Below, piece after piece: positions 7,700 through 16,946 of a stretch of 52,635 bases of DNA. Source of the DNA: Candidatus Poribacteria bacterium WGA-3G (GTDB taxonomy: Bacteria > Poribacteria > WGA-4E > WGA-3G). A program made the position numbers and the translations under genes. How positions within the stretch are numbered: the stretch's first letter is position 1; each line of letters starts with the position of its first letter. The DNA lies in the NCBI GenBank assembly GCA_000406005.1, contig ASZN01000019.1, positions 23,997 through 76,631 of the forward strand, given 5' to 3'. A model generated the notes under the pieces. That model made no database searches, was not told the origin of the DNA, and saw only the letters and a program-made list of their open reading frames with translations.

Positions 7700-9373
7700 C
7701 TAAAGCGGAAGACTGATTTTAAAAGCTGTTCCCATTCCCATTTTGCTTCGAACTTCGACCTTACCGCCATGGGCAATAATAATCTGGTGTGAAATAGCGA
7801 GGCCAAGTCCGATACCACCGGTCGCGTCCTTCGTTGTAAAATAGGCATCATAAATCTGTTCCTGAATTTCTTCGGCGATGCCGATACCGGTATCCCGAAT
7901 TTCGATCACTGCGTGTTCCGTATCCTCACCGGTTTTCTCGTCCGAAGTACTCATGTAGATACTACCACCCTTCGGCATCGCTTGGATACTGTTTTGCACG
8001 AAATTAAAGAGCGTCTGCCGCATCAAGGTGGCATCAAGCGGAACATTCGGCAACGTGTCTTCGTAATTCCTAATCAGCTGAACGTTTGCTTCTTCAGCGA
8101 TAAGCGCAAATTCTGAGAGTACCTGCTCCACAAGCGCATTGAGATCCACCAATTTTATGTTCAATCTTCTCGGTCGATTCAAGGTGAGGAACTGCTCCGA
8201 AGTCTGCTTCAGCTCCCGAATTTTGTTGTCAACAATCTCTAAAAGTTCTTTCGCCTCTTCAATATCATCTTTACTCACCTTTTGTTGTGAGAAAACAGAT
8301 TTCAGGTGCTGCGCAGTCATCCCGATCGAATTAAGCGGATTCCGAATTTCGTGTGCCACCCCAGCAGCGAACTGTCCTAACGCAGCAATCCGCTTCGAGT
8401 GCGAGTCCCGCAATTGCCATAACATTCGAACAAGGTTATAGGTTGCCCGACCGATCTCATCCGAGGAATAGTTCTGTGTGACAGGTAAATCACCACTTTC
8501 CGCGCTCTGAATAATTCCTGTCATCCGTTCTAACGGCCTCATAATTAGATGGTTCGTTGTTAAATCAATCAGAATGACGAGAAGCGCACCGACAATCACG
8601 ATCAGGATCGCGTGCATCAGCAAAGCGTAGCGGATTGACTTGTCAATATCCGGCACATTAAATAGCACCTGAATATAGCCGACCTGTGTTTTCTGAATCC
8701 ATAACGCCTCCTCATCTTTCCAGAGGGTATAGATATTCCCATCTTCCTGATCGGTAATCCGCCATCGGTTCCCTTTCTCTTCAACCGTTACAATATCATC
8801 TAAAACATAAACATTTTGTGCGATAAGGGTTTTCCAGAGTAGAAAAGGGATGCTACCACTATCTAAAGTGGTTTGATATGCAACATCAGGAGGCTCAATC
8901 TGCTTAGGTGTTTCCAACGACACAAAATACTTAATAACAATAGCGGTCGCGTTCTGATCTGCTACTGTGTCTATCCTCGCACCCTTTGTCTCAATTTGTG
9001 CCAGATCTGCCGCATCGAGATTGATATTGGCGGTATCATCGCGGGTTAGCAAGCTGGAACGGATACGCGTATCGTCTAACGACACATGAATGTCTAACAC
9101 ATCCTGCATATCTGAATGCCCACGCTTGAGTTCATCAAGCACGTTATCAATTTCGCGGGCATCAAACGCTTTTGCCGTTTCGAGTTCCGACACAACAGCC
9201 GGCAGGATGGTATTTTCTACCATCTTTTTCAGCTCAGCACCGCGCTCAGCACCCAGAGCGTGGAGCGCATTCATTTCGCGCCGGACACGGATACTATCAA
9301 AAAAGTAAAATGCCACCAAGATGGCTATCACAGAAAGGTTGATAACAAGGGAATACTTCCATTGGAGTCGCAT
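7700..9373 (-). CDS. Membrane-bound sensor histidine kinase
   Basis: A 557-residue two-component sensor. TM1 lies at about residues 8-25 and TM2 at about 250-272, flanking an extracytoplasmic sensory region of about 220 residues that I do not recognise. A HAMP-like linker follows (RPLERMTGIIQSAESGDL). The HisKA domain has the H-box AAGVAHEIRNPLNSI with phospho-acceptor His341. The HATPase_c domain has the N box FNFVQNSIQAMP (about 456-467), EIRDTGIGIAEE near 491 and the glycine lid GGIGLGLAIS near 519. It lies 1 bp downstream of glpK and upstream of the NtrC-type regulator, its expected partner. The layout of a membrane sensor with an NtrC regulator resembles ZraS/ZraR and AtoS/AtoC types. 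Confidence 0.95.
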   Translation of the reverse strand: MRLQWKYSLVINLSVIAILVAFYFFDSIRVRREMNALHALGAERGAELKKMVENTILPAVVSELETAKAFDAREIDNVLDELKRGHSDMQDVLDIHVSLDDTRIRSSLLTRDDTANINLDAADLAQIETKGARIDTVADQNATAIVIKYFVSLETPKQIEPPDVAYQTTLDSGSIPFLLWKTLIAQNVYVLDDIVTVEEKGNRWRITDQEDGNIYTLWKDEEALWIQKTQVGYIQVLFNVPDIDKSIRYALLMHAILIVIVGALLVILIDLTTNHLIMRPLERMTGIIQSAESGDLPVTQNYSSDEIGRATYNLVRMLWQLRDSHSKRIAALGQFAAGVAHEIRNPLNSIGMTAQHLKSVFSQQKVSKDDIEEAKELLEIVDNKIRELKQTSEQFLTLNRPRRLNIKLVDLNALVEQVLSEFALIAEEANVQLIRNYEDTLPNVPLDATLMRQTLFNFVQNSIQAMPKGGSIYMSTSDEKTGEDTEHAVIEIRDTGIGIAEEIQEQIYDAYFTTKDATGGIGLGLAISHQIIIAHGGKVEVRSKMGMGTAFKISLPL

Positions 9374-9374
9374 T

Positions 9375-10916
9375 TTAACCTATCACACGCGCTACGGCTC
9401 GTTTCCACTGTTCAAGTTTTCGGTTCCGTTCATCTGTGTCAATCTGCGGTGAAAAAACACAAGTCATAGAAACATCGTCAGCAGATGTTGTTGGCGGAGA
9501 GCGGTGTGCCTCAAGTTCTTCAACGTCGCTCCAAAATCCGATCGTGATGCCAGCGAGATGCGCAGCACCCAATCCTGTTGATTCAATTTGTGCCGGACGT
9601 TCCACATCTATTCCGAGAATATCTGCTTGGAACTGCATTAGGAAATCATTAGCAGTTGCACCACCGTCAACGCGTAACCGATCCATCGTCATACCCGCAT
9701 CTGCCACCATCGCAGTGACGACATCTGCCGATTGATACGCAATGGATTCCAAAGTGGCGCGGATAATATGGGCGCGTGTACTCCCACGTGTTAAACCGAG
9801 GATAGCACCGCGTGCCTCAGCATCCCAATAAGGGGCACCAAGACCAGTGAAGGCTGGAACGACAAAGACACCACCCGTATCGGGAATCCCAGACGCGATC
9901 GCTTCTGTTTCCGAAGCGTTACCAATAATCTGGATGCCGTCTCGTAGCCACTGAACAGCAGCACCCGCAACGAACACACTCCCTTCAAGCGCGTAGACAG
10001 GATTTTCATCTAAACTACACGCGAGCGTTGTCAGCAGTCCGCTATCTGTTTCTACCTTTTCATCACCTGTATTGAGCATGAGGAAACAGCCGGTACCATA
10101 GGTGTTTTTTGCCATACCGGGCCGCGTACATAATTGTCCAAAAAGGGCTGCTTGTTGATCCCCTGCTATTCCAGCAATTGGAACACCATCCAAGCCTATA
10201 TTTTTTCCAAAGGTTTCAAGCCAGAAATTGCGGTAAAAACTCGCTGTGCCGAAGTTGTTAGCAGACGGAAAAACTTCCGGTAGGATCGTTTTAGGGACGT
10301 TGAAGATTTCCAAAAGCGTCTCGTCCCACGAAAGTGTATTAATATTAAAGAGAAGTGTACGCGATGCATTTGTATAATCGGTCTTATGGACAGCACCATC
10401 GGTTAATTTCCACAAGAGCCAAGTATCTACGGTACCGAAAGCGAGTTCCCCACGTTCCGCTTGCGCCCTCGCACCGCTGACGTTATCCAGAATCCACGCT
10501 ATCTTCGTTGCAGAAAAATAAGCATCCAATACGAGACCTGTCTTCTTCTTCAGCTCTTCTGAAATCCCCTGTTTCGCAAGTGTATCACACATCTCTGCAG
10601 TACGGCGACACTGCCACACGATAGCAGGATAGATCGGTTTACCGGTCTGTCGATTCCAGATGAGCGTCGTTTCGCGTTGATTCGCAATGCCAAGCGCGAC
10701 AATATTAGGTATCTTATCTTCAAAAAGCGCGTCTATTGCTTGGAGAGTCGCATCCCATATCTCAGCCGGATCGTGTTCTACCCAACCGGGACGTGGGTAA
10801 TACTGTCTGAATTCTCGGTATCCTTTCGCGACAATGTTGCCACGCACATCAACAAGGAGTGTCGTCGTACCTGTTGTCCCTTGATCAATAGAGAGAATAC
10901 AAGCCGTGTTGGGCAT
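9375..10916 (-). CDS. glpK: Glycerol kinase
   Basis: A 513-residue FGGY-family kinase, the usual GlpK length, that phosphorylates glycerol to sn-glycerol 3-phosphate with ATP in the cytoplasm. Signatures include the phosphate-1 loop SIDQGTTGTTTLLVD, GIANQRETTLIWNR, WQCRRTAEMC, GTVDTWLLWKLT, AGIAGDQQAALFGQ, TYGTGCFLMLNTG and APYWDAEARGAILGLTRG, all characteristic of glycerol kinase. The ATG has an AGGAG sequence about 11 nt upstream, past a T-run. Neither glpF nor glpD is nearby. It leads an operon with the kinase and response regulator, because its stop is only 1 bp from the kinase ATG. Whether that reflects co-regulation or only co-transcription is unknown. Confidence 0.96.
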   Translation of the reverse strand: MPNTACILSIDQGTTGTTTLLVDVRGNIVAKGYREFRQYYPRPGWVEHDPAEIWDATLQAIDALFEDKIPNIVALGIANQRETTLIWNRQTGKPIYPAIVWQCRRTAEMCDTLAKQGISEELKKKTGLVLDAYFSATKIAWILDNVSGARAQAERGELAFGTVDTWLLWKLTDGAVHKTDYTNASRTLLFNINTLSWDETLLEIFNVPKTILPEVFPSANNFGTASFYRNFWLETFGKNIGLDGVPIAGIAGDQQAALFGQLCTRPGMAKNTYGTGCFLMLNTGDEKVETDSGLLTTLACSLDENPVYALEGSVFVAGAAVQWLRDGIQIIGNASETEAIASGIPDTGGVFVVPAFTGLGAPYWDAEARGAILGLTRGSTRAHIIRATLESIAYQSADVVTAMVADAGMTMDRLRVDGGATANDFLMQFQADILGIDVERPAQIESTGLGAAHLAGITIGFWSDVEELEAHRSPPTTSADDVSMTCVFSPQIDTDERNRKLEQWKRAVARVIG

Positions 10917-11041
10917 ACTAAAAAAAATCTCCTGATGGATGCTGAAGTTTTAGTTAAAGAAGCATAACACGGAAAAAAATATATAGCAATTGGAAATCAG
11001 AATTGATCATACGCATACTAATGACTTTTTAATCAATTCAG

Positions 11042-11071
11042 TTGACATCGGATTCGCTATTTTGATATAAT
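11042..11071 (+). promoter_or_regulatory. Sigma-70 promoter for the first S55-like gene
   Basis: TTGACA (11042-11047) and TATAAT (11066-11071) are separated by 18 bp. The GTG start at 11285 implies a leader of about 205 nt. The remaining glpK-to-S55 gap is AT-rich and shows no coding frame. Confidence 0.8.
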
Positions 11072-11209
11072 ATATCATCAGTCTCGAATATTTTCTACAA
11101 TACTAACTATATGACTCAGAGCCATTATCGTTTCTATACTAAAAATAGACCTACCGACATTTCGCAGACACTTAGGTTGTAAAAGTGAGACGACGTACCG
11201 GCTCTACTG

Positions 11210-11230
11210 CTCAATCAACGTCTGATTGAG
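11210..11230 (+). promoter_or_regulatory. Hairpin in the mRNA leader of the S55-like gene
   Basis: CTCAATCA (11210-11217) and TGATTGAG (11223-11230) form a perfect 8-bp stem with loop ACGTC, about 55 nt before the start codon. No T tract follows. Its role is unknown; it could be an mRNA stability or binding element. Confidence 0.4.
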
Positions 11231-11284
11231 ATCCTTGTTACGAACAAAAAACAGATTTTGAATAGTTTAGGGAGGAGTAACGCT

Positions 11285-13168
11285 GTGAAAAAGGCTTGGG
11301 TTTGCACACTGATAGTGTTCTGCTTGACTACCTATTATAGCCACGCACAGATTAAGTGGGATGCTGAGAAGTTTATGCCGTTGTCCGAGGTAAAACCTGG
11401 CATGAAAGGGAAAGGCTATACGGTATTTTCTGGAATAACGGTTGAAGAATTTGAATATGAAGTTGTTAGTATCGAATACGACAGTTACCCCGGATGGCAT
11501 GTCGTGTGGTGTAAAGGTCTTAGCGAGAACTTTAAACGTACGGGTGTCGCAGGCGGGATGAGCGGGAGTCCAATGTATCTTGATGGACGGCTCATGGGAG
11601 CACTCTCACTTGGGTACTTTAATCAGCGCGAACATGCTAACCTCTTTGGTGTTACACCGATTGAGTTGATGGTTAAAGTAGCACAACGTGGCATGGAACC
11701 TAATTTGAGTTACCAAGGCATGCAACTCTTTGATCTCGGTGATGCCGCGGGCGTGCAAACATCCGATTTAGATATGGGTGCCGCCCTGCTTCGCGACGGT
11801 GAAGTCACACATACACCTCGCACCTTTAAGGATATGTGGTTTAAGAGTGTTTCTAATGTCCCCACTCGAGCGCGGTCTGCCCAACTATCAATACCTCTTG
11901 CAATGCCACCACTGAATCCAGAGCTGATGCGGTTCGTTAAACCTGTTTTCAACAAATTCAACTTTACACCCGTTCAAGCCGCAGGTGGCGGGGGACGCAT
12001 AAAAGAATCACCCGTTGAGGAAGGACAGATTATCGGAACGGAATTCGTCCGTGGTGATGTCTCATTTTTTGGATACGGCACTATTACGCATGTGGACGGA
12101 AAGGAATTACTCGCTTATGGACACGGCGCGTCGGCGGAAGGTAATGTGAACCTACCGCTTTCAGGCGGACATGTCCATTTTATTCTTCCAAGCAGCTCCC
12201 GTTCCTCTAAAATCGCCGCACCGACACAACCGATCGGCACCTTAGTCCAAGACCGAGAAACTTCTATCGCAGGGATCATCGGCAGACATCCGAGTTATAT
12301 CCCGGTCAACGTCAATATACAAACAACCGATGGGAAACTGCACCAAAAGCACTATGAAGTGATCAGGGACCGTGGTATATCCGGCCTCTATACCGCGATT
12401 GGCACATCCTACCTCTTGGACGCATTGGAATTCTATTTCCACGACCATACAGTCAACTTGGGCGCGACCATCACCTTGAAAGATCATCCCGACCTCGAAA
12501 ACAGTGAGTTGACCTACAAGAATATCTATTCTTCCAGCGGGTCACCTTCGTCCGGTGTCATGCAAACACTCATGCTGCCAATGGCAATGTTAGATAGCAA
12601 CACCTACACAAAGGTTCACGTAGAAAAAGTTGATCTCGATATCAAGGTAGAAGATAAACGCCGGACAGCAGGAATCCAGAGTCTACGCGTCGATAAACTG
12701 CGGTATCGTCCCGGTGAGACTGTCGCAGTCGAAATAACTTTGCAACCCTATCTTGAGATGCCTATCGTCCTAACAGGAACAATCACAATTCCAAAAGATA
12801 CGCCTGACGGACTCGTTATGCTACTCGCCGCTAACGGGAATTTTTATCAGTCGTGGCAGCGTTCCCGTGCACCCTATAATTTCCGATATCGAAACATCAA
12901 CCAATTGGTTGAACTGTTGAAACGCGAGGAAAACAATTCCAATATTATTTTCGAACTCTCAGTACCGCAACCCGGACTCACCGTTCAAGGTGAAGAATTC
13001 TCGAATCTACCGCCGTCAGTCATGTCTGTGATGAATACCGCTAAACAGGTCGTCGGAAATAGTGGGTACACTTCCGGGACAGCCTTGCACGTTGATAAGG
13101 TGTCCACGGATTACGTGATTTCTGGCAGCGGCATCATCCGATTTGTTGTTGACAGGAACGCCGAATAG
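11285..13168 (+). CDS. Exported SpoIVB-like (peptidase S55) domain protein, paralogue 1
   Basis: A 627-residue exported protein starting at GTG 11285, with GGAGG at 11271-11275. The start matches the paralogue at 25520 residue by residue, so the in-frame TTG at 11258 is rejected. A signal peptide ends near SHA|QIKWD. GGMSGSPMYLDGRLMGALS (residues 90-108) carries the S55 serine motif, probably Ser93. GTITHVDGKELLAYGHG (265-281) matches the SpoIVB histidine region, with His280. The order serine then histidine is reversed relative to SpoIVB. A beta-rich C-terminal part (EDKRRTAGIQSLRVDKLRYR and onward) is shared with the paralogue. Proteolytic activity is not assured because no clear equivalent of the catalytic Asp is visible. 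It may instead be a periplasmic or surface scaffold. Confidence 0.8.
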   Translation: MKKAWVCTLIVFCLTTYYSHAQIKWDAEKFMPLSEVKPGMKGKGYTVFSGITVEEFEYEVVSIEYDSYPGWHVVWCKGLSENFKRTGVAGGMSGSPMYLDGRLMGALSLGYFNQREHANLFGVTPIELMVKVAQRGMEPNLSYQGMQLFDLGDAAGVQTSDLDMGAALLRDGEVTHTPRTFKDMWFKSVSNVPTRARSAQLSIPLAMPPLNPELMRFVKPVFNKFNFTPVQAAGGGGRIKESPVEEGQIIGTEFVRGDVSFFGYGTITHVDGKELLAYGHGASAEGNVNLPLSGGHVHFILPSSSRSSKIAAPTQPIGTLVQDRETSIAGIIGRHPSYIPVNVNIQTTDGKLHQKHYEVIRDRGISGLYTAIGTSYLLDALEFYFHDHTVNLGATITLKDHPDLENSELTYKNIYSSSGSPSSGVMQTLMLPMAMLDSNTYTKVHVEKVDLDIKVEDKRRTAGIQSLRVDKLRYRPGETVAVEITLQPYLEMPIVLTGTITIPKDTPDGLVMLLAANGNFYQSWQRSRAPYNFRYRNINQLVELLKREENNSNIIFELSVPQPGLTVQGEEFSNLPPSVMSVMNTAKQVVGNSGYTSGTALHVDKVSTDYVISGSGIIRFVVDRNAE

Positions 13169-13195
13169 TATTATGTCCACTAACGTTTTCAACTT

Positions 13196-13222
13196 GTAGG
13201 TACGTTTTGGAACCGCACCTAC
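13196..13222. repeat. GTAGGT hairpin repeat
   Basis: GTAGGTACG (13196-13204) pairs with CGCACCTAC (about 13214-13222) around TTTTGGAAC, with one mismatch. It lies between the S55-like gene and the propeller gene and resembles the GTAGGTnCGGTT elements near 3182 and 30938-31140. It may also weaken read-through into the next gene. Confidence 0.5.
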
Positions 13223-13300
13223 GGACACACACTTAAATTTGGCGACTTGCCACATTAAGATCAAGATTCGCTTAAACAACCCTATAGGAGGGTATTTTCA

Positions 13301-15445
13301 ATGCGCCGTGTCATCTCCTTTTGGAGTATCGTTCTAACTATCTTTATTTTCGCCGGAGTCGCATCCGCTGTAAAAACTTCGTTGTGGGAACAGCAAAACC
13401 ATTCGGATTTCGAGTCTGGTAAGCCTAAAAACCTATCGCTCACAAGCACTGGGGACGTGATGCTGTCCCTGAAAATTGATGATTTTACAAAATTAAAGGA
13501 GACCCAAGTCTGGGCAATCGTTGAAGATGCCGAAGGCAATCTCTACGCAGGGACTGGCAACGAAGGGAAAATATACAAGATTAGTGCGGGGGGCGACTCC
13601 GCTGAACTTTATTATAATTCACCCGAAGTTACTATCTATAGCCTCGCAATCGGACCCGATGGCGCACTTTATGCCGGGACAGGTCCCGACGGATTGATTT
13701 ACAAAATCACTGATGCAACGACACCACCGACAACTCTCCTCAATGAAGGGGACAAGTATGTCTGGGCGCTACACTTTGATGATGCCGGTAATCTCTACGC
13801 CGCAACAGGTACCGATGGGAAAATTTACAAAATCACACCGGACGGTGAATCTGATGTCCTATTTGATGCCGAAGAACAAAATATCATGACACTTCTTGCC
13901 CACGAAAACGGCTTCTACGCCGGAAGTGGGGACAACGGCATTATTTACCATATTATGGACGACGGCACCGCAAAGGTTATTTATCAAGCAACACAAAAAG
14001 AAATTCGTGTTCTTGAAATGGACAGTAAAGGGAATCTCTACGCCGCAGCCGTTACGTCTCAACCCGCTGAACCTTCAAGAAGTCGACGCGGCAGTGGTAG
14101 CAGCGCAGGACCGCCTACACCCACTGGACCGCCACCCCCAGGCGGTGGACCGCCTCAAGAGAATAAGTCTAATCTCTACAAAATCCGTCCAGACGGCACA
14201 GCTGTGTCGGTTTGGAATTCGCCAGAACCGCTTATCTTGGCGATCGTCTTGGAAAGCGACTCCCAAATCCTTGTCGGAACAGGGAATGAAGGAAAAATCT
14301 ATCGCGTTAATCCGATGACGGGCGACTACACTGAAATCGGTAAATGCTCAGCAGACCAAGTCGTCGCGATCCATCAAAGAGAGGTTGACGGAAAACCCAC
14401 CACCCTCTTGGCAACCGGTAATCCCGGCAAACTCTTTACTGTTACAACTGACTATGTAGAAGACGGAACGCTTGAGTCAGAGGTTCACAACGCACAGAGC
14501 CTCTCCCGGTGGGGCAAACTTTCTTGGGAAGGTGCTATGGAAGAAGGCACCACGATTACCTTCTCAACGCGGACCGGTAATACCAAAAAGCCGGATGACA
14601 CATGGAGTGATTGGTCGGATGAACTCGAAACCCCCGAAGGGTCACAAGTCCCCAATGGAGACGCACAGTACATCCAGTGGCGCGCGAAGTTCACAACGAC
14701 CGACACGGAAAAAACACCCGCCTTGAAGAAAGTTACCCTCGCCTCCGTACAGACGAATGTTGAACCACGATTCACTGGTATTACGATAGATGACGGCAGC
14801 AGCAGTGGCAACCAAGACCAAAGACGGCGCTCCGGCGGCAACTTACCACCGCCAGGGGCAAGAAGCAGTAGCAGCGGCGGATCCAGCAACGGCGATGCAC
14901 CCTCCAAAAATTGGAAGGTCACTTGGAGTGTTGAGGACGCGAATGAGGATACCCTCCAATATACGCTCTACTACAAAGCTGCCACCGAAGGGGACTGGCG
15001 ACTCCTGAAAAAAGAACTCACCAAAGCCGAATACGAATGGGATATTACGACCGTCGCAGATGGACGCTATCAGGTTAAAGTTGTTGCGACAGACAAACTG
15101 AGCAATCCTGTCGGCTGGGCAAAATCCGCTGAGAAGGTGAGCAAACCCTTTGATGTAGATAATACCCAACCCGCTATCGGCGAAATTCAGGTCGCTAAGA
15201 ACGGGAACGGCACTTACAAAATCACCTGTGACGTTACGGATATGGGGACACCCATCGAGAAAGCCGTCTATAAAATCGACAGCGATCAGGAATGGAAGGC
15301 GATCTTCCCCAATGACGGTATCTTCGATTCCAAAAGTGAGCAGCTCCTATTGGAAACCGGTGAACTTCCAGATGGCGCACACGCAATTACGATTCAGGTG
15401 ACCGATAGAGCGAAAAATACGGCAGTCGGCCGTGCTGGCTTCTAA
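13301..15445 (+). CDS. Exported seven-bladed beta-propeller protein with C-terminal beta domains
   Basis: A 714-residue secreted protein with an N-terminal signal (cleavage near GVASA|VKT). Seven propeller-type repeats can be read, for example WAIVEDAEGNLYAGTGNEGK, YSLAIGPDGALYAGTG and WALHFDDAGNLYAATGTDGK, each ending in (I/L)YKI or a variant. This suggests a seven-bladed NHL/SMP-30-like propeller over about residues 65-385. A Pro/Gly-rich linker interrupts it after blade 5. A beta domain with many tryptophans follows, then a Gly/Ser/Arg linker and a fibronectin-III-like region (TWSVEDANEDTLQYTLYYK; DGRYQVKVVATD). TAGGAGGG lies 8 nt before the ATG. No enzymatic motif was recognised; ligand binding or cell-surface display is likely. 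It may be co-transcribed with the S55-like gene 132 bp upstream. Confidence 0.75.
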   Translation: MRRVISFWSIVLTIFIFAGVASAVKTSLWEQQNHSDFESGKPKNLSLTSTGDVMLSLKIDDFTKLKETQVWAIVEDAEGNLYAGTGNEGKIYKISAGGDSAELYYNSPEVTIYSLAIGPDGALYAGTGPDGLIYKITDATTPPTTLLNEGDKYVWALHFDDAGNLYAATGTDGKIYKITPDGESDVLFDAEEQNIMTLLAHENGFYAGSGDNGIIYHIMDDGTAKVIYQATQKEIRVLEMDSKGNLYAAAVTSQPAEPSRSRRGSGSSAGPPTPTGPPPPGGGPPQENKSNLYKIRPDGTAVSVWNSPEPLILAIVLESDSQILVGTGNEGKIYRVNPMTGDYTEIGKCSADQVVAIHQREVDGKPTTLLATGNPGKLFTVTTDYVEDGTLESEVHNAQSLSRWGKLSWEGAMEEGTTITFSTRTGNTKKPDDTWSDWSDELETPEGSQVPNGDAQYIQWRAKFTTTDTEKTPALKKVTLASVQTNVEPRFTGITIDDGSSSGNQDQRRRSGGNLPPPGARSSSSGGSSNGDAPSKNWKVTWSVEDANEDTLQYTLYYKAATEGDWRLLKKELTKAEYEWDITTVADGRYQVKVVATDKLSNPVGWAKSAEKVSKPFDVDNTQPAIGEIQVAKNGNGTYKITCDVTDMGTPIEKAVYKIDSDQEWKAIFPNDGIFDSKSEQLLLETGELPDGAHAITIQVTDRAKNTAVGRAGF

Positions 15446-15464
15446 ACGCATCCCGAAACCATGC

Positions 15465-15497
15465 AGGCGGGGTTTGTAACCCCGCCTATTTTTTTCT
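15465..15497. terminator. Strong rho-independent terminator (repeat family B)
   Basis: AGGCGGGGTT (15465-15474) pairs perfectly with AACCCCGCCT (15478-15487) around TGT and is followed by ATTTTTTTCTC. It ends the propeller gene and lies at the end of the convergent bioA. The hairpin matches a repeat family seen elsewhere in the window. Confidence 0.9.
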
Positions 15498-16868
15498 CTA
15501 TTTTTTTGTCCCTATATCAATAGAAGTATAAACAATATCCAGCAATGAATCTAATTCAGCAATGGATATACCCAACGGCGGCATCAAGACAATCGTATTG
15601 ACAAGCGGTCGGAGCATCGCACCACGGCTGAGTGCCTCTTTGCAAACCCGGATACCTACCTTCTCTTCAAACGGATACGGTGTGTCCGTCTCTCGGTCTT
15701 TCATGAGTTCTATGCCGGCAGTGAGACCGCATACTCGCACGTCTCCAACGTGTCGCAGCGCATAGAAATCCTGAAGTCGATTTCTGAAATGTTCAATTTT
15801 GGGTTGAAGCTCGGATAGAAGGTTCTCACGCTCGAAAATGGCGATGTTCTCTAACGCCACAGCGCACGCTAATGGATTTCCTGTAAAAGTGTGCCCGTGG
15901 AAAAAGGTTTTGAGGTCTTGATAATCGCCGAGGAAGGCGTTATAGATGTCGTCTGTAGTGAGCGTCGCAGCGAGCGGAAGGTAACCCGCGGCGAGACCCT
16001 TTGCCGTGCATAAGATGTCAGGTGTAACGTTCTCATGTTCACAGGCCCACATTTTGCCGGTGCGTCCGAAACCGGTCATCACCTCGTCAACAATGAGGAG
16101 CACTTCCCACCGTTTTGCCAATACGGAGAGCGCCTTCAGAAACCCTTTCGGCGCAATCAGCATCCCACCAGCACCCTGAATAAGCGGTTCTAAGATAATA
16201 CCAGCGATCCGACCCGCATTTTCCGAGAGCGCAGCTTCTACGGCATTGAGCCAACGCGCTTTCAACGCAGCACCACGACTATTCCCTGATGCATCCCTAT
16301 CACGGTCAGGACGATAGACTTCAGGAGCAGACACACGGACACCTCTGAAAAGGAGGGAATCAAAGGTGTTGTGGAAACTGTTGATACCGCCGACACTCAT
16401 CGCACCTATCGTGTCACCGTGATACGCATTATCGAAGTGGATAAACAGCTCCCGTTGCGATTCTCCCTTGTGTTGCCAGTACTGATACGCCATCTTCAAG
16501 GCAATTTCGACAGCAGTCGAACCGTTATCGGAGTAAAATACCTTGTTGAGCCCTGCAGGCGTAATTTCTACCAGTTTTTGGGCAAGTTGAATCGCAGGGA
16601 TATTACTATATCCGAGCAGGGTCGTATGTGCGACTTTATCCAGCTGCGTTTTGAGTGCTGCATTTATTTCAGGGTGATTGTGTCCGTGGACGTTTGTCCA
16701 CATAGATGCCATTCCGTCAATATATCGGTTCCCAGAAATATCTACAAGGTAACACCCCTCACCACGTTCAATAACGACGACATCCTCTGTCATCCAATCT
16801 TGCATCTGCGTGAACGGATGCCAGAGATAACGCTTGTCATAAGCGACAAGCGTCTCTTTATCCAACAT
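15498..16868 (-). CDS. bioA: Adenosylmethionine-8-amino-7-oxononanoate aminotransferase
   Basis: A 456-residue class III PLP aminotransferase of biotin synthesis that converts KAPA to DAPA using S-adenosylmethionine as amino donor. BioA-specific features are the N-terminal LWHPFTQMQDW, MASMWTNVHGHNHPEI, FYSDNGSTAVEIALKMAYQYW and the AYHGDTIGAMSVGG segment. The cofactor Asp261 is in IVDEVMTGFGRTG, the Schiff-base Lys290 is in CTAKGLAAGYLP, and the site loop FFHGHTFTGNPLACAVA is present. Other bio genes are absent from the window. It lies 78 bp downstream of the ferredoxin-fusion gene and is probably transcribed with it. A strong terminator sits directly past its stop. Confidence 0.95.
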   Translation of the reverse strand: MLDKETLVAYDKRYLWHPFTQMQDWMTEDVVVIERGEGCYLVDISGNRYIDGMASMWTNVHGHNHPEINAALKTQLDKVAHTTLLGYSNIPAIQLAQKLVEITPAGLNKVFYSDNGSTAVEIALKMAYQYWQHKGESQRELFIHFDNAYHGDTIGAMSVGGINSFHNTFDSLLFRGVRVSAPEVYRPDRDRDASGNSRGAALKARWLNAVEAALSENAGRIAGIILEPLIQGAGGMLIAPKGFLKALSVLAKRWEVLLIVDEVMTGFGRTGKMWACEHENVTPDILCTAKGLAAGYLPLAATLTTDDIYNAFLGDYQDLKTFFHGHTFTGNPLACAVALENIAIFERENLLSELQPKIEHFRNRLQDFYALRHVGDVRVCGLTAGIELMKDRETDTPYPFEEKVGIRVCKEALSRGAMLRPLVNTIVLMPPLGISIAELDSLLDIVYTSIDIGTKK

Positions 16869-16946
16869 AATGCTTTCTCGTTATTTTTATGTGGACAATA
16901 TTTACCACTCTCTACAAGGCGTTAGCATGCCAAGACGGTTGAAAAC

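Noticed and set aside
6101..10916. Sigma-54 (-24/-12) promoters near the NtrC-type regulator
   Set aside because: I looked for TGGCAC-N5-TTGC on both strands around these genes and found no acceptable match. The search by eye was not exhaustive.
11258..11284. TTG at 11258 as start of the first S55-like protein
   Set aside because: The encoded residues are the translated ribosome site. The paralogue alignment and GGAGG position point to the GTG at 11285.
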